Part shown: one piece after another, positions 59,988 through 60,388 of the stretch
Numbering within the stretch: position 1 is the stretch's first letter
Layout of the letters: every line of letters begins with the position of its first letter
DNA from: an uncultured Synechococcaceae cyanobacterium
Lineage (GTDB): Bacteria > Cyanobacteriota > Cyanobacteriia > PCC-6307 > Cyanobiaceae
Direction: 5' to 3'
Assembly (NCBI GenBank): GCA_902574955.1
Contig: CACGPQ010000004.1
Location: 1-60,388 of the forward strand
DNA: 60,388 bases
The notes under the pieces: generated by a model
What the model saw: only the letters and a program-made list of their open reading frames with translations
The model's database searches: none
Told to the model about the DNA's origin: nothing
Position numbers and translations under genes: made by a program

Positions 59988-60388
59988 CTTAATAGTTGAG
60001 GTGTTCTCTCTTTCTTAGGAATTTTGGTGAATTTGGAAAGAATACTTACAAATTCTTCACCATCTAATGTTTCTTTTTCTATTAATAAATCTACAATTTT
60101 ATCCATAGCTTCCCTATTTTTACTGACTAAATCATAGGTTTCTTTATAACATTCCTTTACCATCACCCTTACACTTTCATCTATTTGTTTAGAGATTGAA
60201 TCGGAAACTTCACTTCTAGTCATTAAATCTCTACCAACAAATACTTCTTGATTACCACTTTCTAAAGCTATGGGACCTAAATTACTCATTCCAAATCTTG
60301 TAACCATTTGACGTGCCATAGAAGCAACTTGTTGGAAATCACCTCCCGCACCTGTTGTAATCTCACCTTTACCAAAAACTACATCCTC
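59984..60388 (-). CDS. ftsH: ATP-dependent zinc metalloprotease FtsH, C-terminal part
   Basis: Truncated by the window edge; the last 134 codons are present and in frame to base 60388. [42 protein letters not shown] and TLDGEEF are conserved in the FtsH peptidase domain just after the zinc site. Thylakoid FtsH degrades damaged D1. AAA domain and HExxH motif are outside the window. Confidence 0.95.
   Translation of the reverse strand, partial: EDVVFGKGEITTGAGGDFQQVASMARQMVTRFGMSNLGPIALESGNQEVFVGRDLMTRSEVSDSISKQIDESVRVMVKECYKETYDLVSKNREAMDKIVDLLIEKETLDGEEFVSILSKFTKIPKKERTPQLLS

Noticed and set aside
1-60388. tRNA genes, insertion sequences, CRISPR arrays, integrases
   Set aside because: Looked for cloverleaf/TTCGA arms, transposase motifs and regularly spaced direct repeats by eye on both strands; none found.

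Overview
The window looks like the chromosome of a high-light-adapted Prochlorococcus. I infer this from the very AT-rich sequence, the very short intergenic gaps, the many proteins under 100 residues, and a cyanobacterial gene set (petN, psb29/thf1, a high-light-inducible protein, ispG, cytochrome c6-like, ClpP/FtsH, 6S RNA beside purK). I see no tRNA, rRNA, insertion sequence, integrase or CRISPR array.

Layout. 0.2-3.5 kb: a methyltransferase and a glycosyltransferase-like gene, then tiny genes, including a DUF4278 peptide behind a leader that resembles the glutamine-II (downstream-peptide) riboswitch. 3.6-27.4 kb: a housekeeping backbone with B12-dependent ribonucleotide reductase, release factor 3, a CPP1-like protein, Hsp33, an ABC ATPase, rsmE, a DUF92 protein, an aspC-phnD-phnC-phnE run, a family-4 uracil-DNA glycosylase, ispG, a Ctp protease, nadA, aroB and purK. 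27.44-27.67 kb: 6S RNA with its terminator. 27.7-39.9 kb: an accessory-looking region of about 40 very small genes, mostly one-helix membrane proteins and mostly on the minus strand. It contains two DUF1651 paralogues, a stand-alone NAD-ligase adenylation domain, an HLIP, and several tightly coupled micro-operons.

40-44.7 kb: a K+ channel, a cytochrome c6-like protein, an LptA-like protein and pstCAB behind a Pho-box-like repeat. 46-51.7 kb: the four-gene ligase-associated DNA damage response operon (exonuclease, ATP-dependent ligase, Lhr-type helicase, PdeM phosphoesterase), with stop/start junctions overlapping or within 2 nt. 51.8-58.3 kb: another run of small genes with a DUF2130 protein, an IF2-N domain protein and a DUF2103 protein. 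58.4-60.4 kb: petN, psb29, clpP and the 3' end of an ftsH gene, a photosynthesis and protein-quality-control cluster.

The most unusual signals are in the accessory region. (1) Both DUF1651 paralogues contain, in the +1 frame, a 26-codon hydrophobic ORF of identical length and position, with a Shine-Dalgarno placed for that inner ATG. Substitutions between the copies are conservative in the inner frame and not in the annotated one. (2) Both copies share a TTGACG/TATATT promoter with a LexA-box-like palindrome just downstream. (3) The NAD-ligase adenylation domain gene is coupled directly to two tiny membrane-protein genes. (4) A short structured transcript at 34.8 kb begins with a perfect complement of the 16S rRNA 3' end and stops at a bidirectional terminator. 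Functions of most small genes are unknown; no database search was possible.
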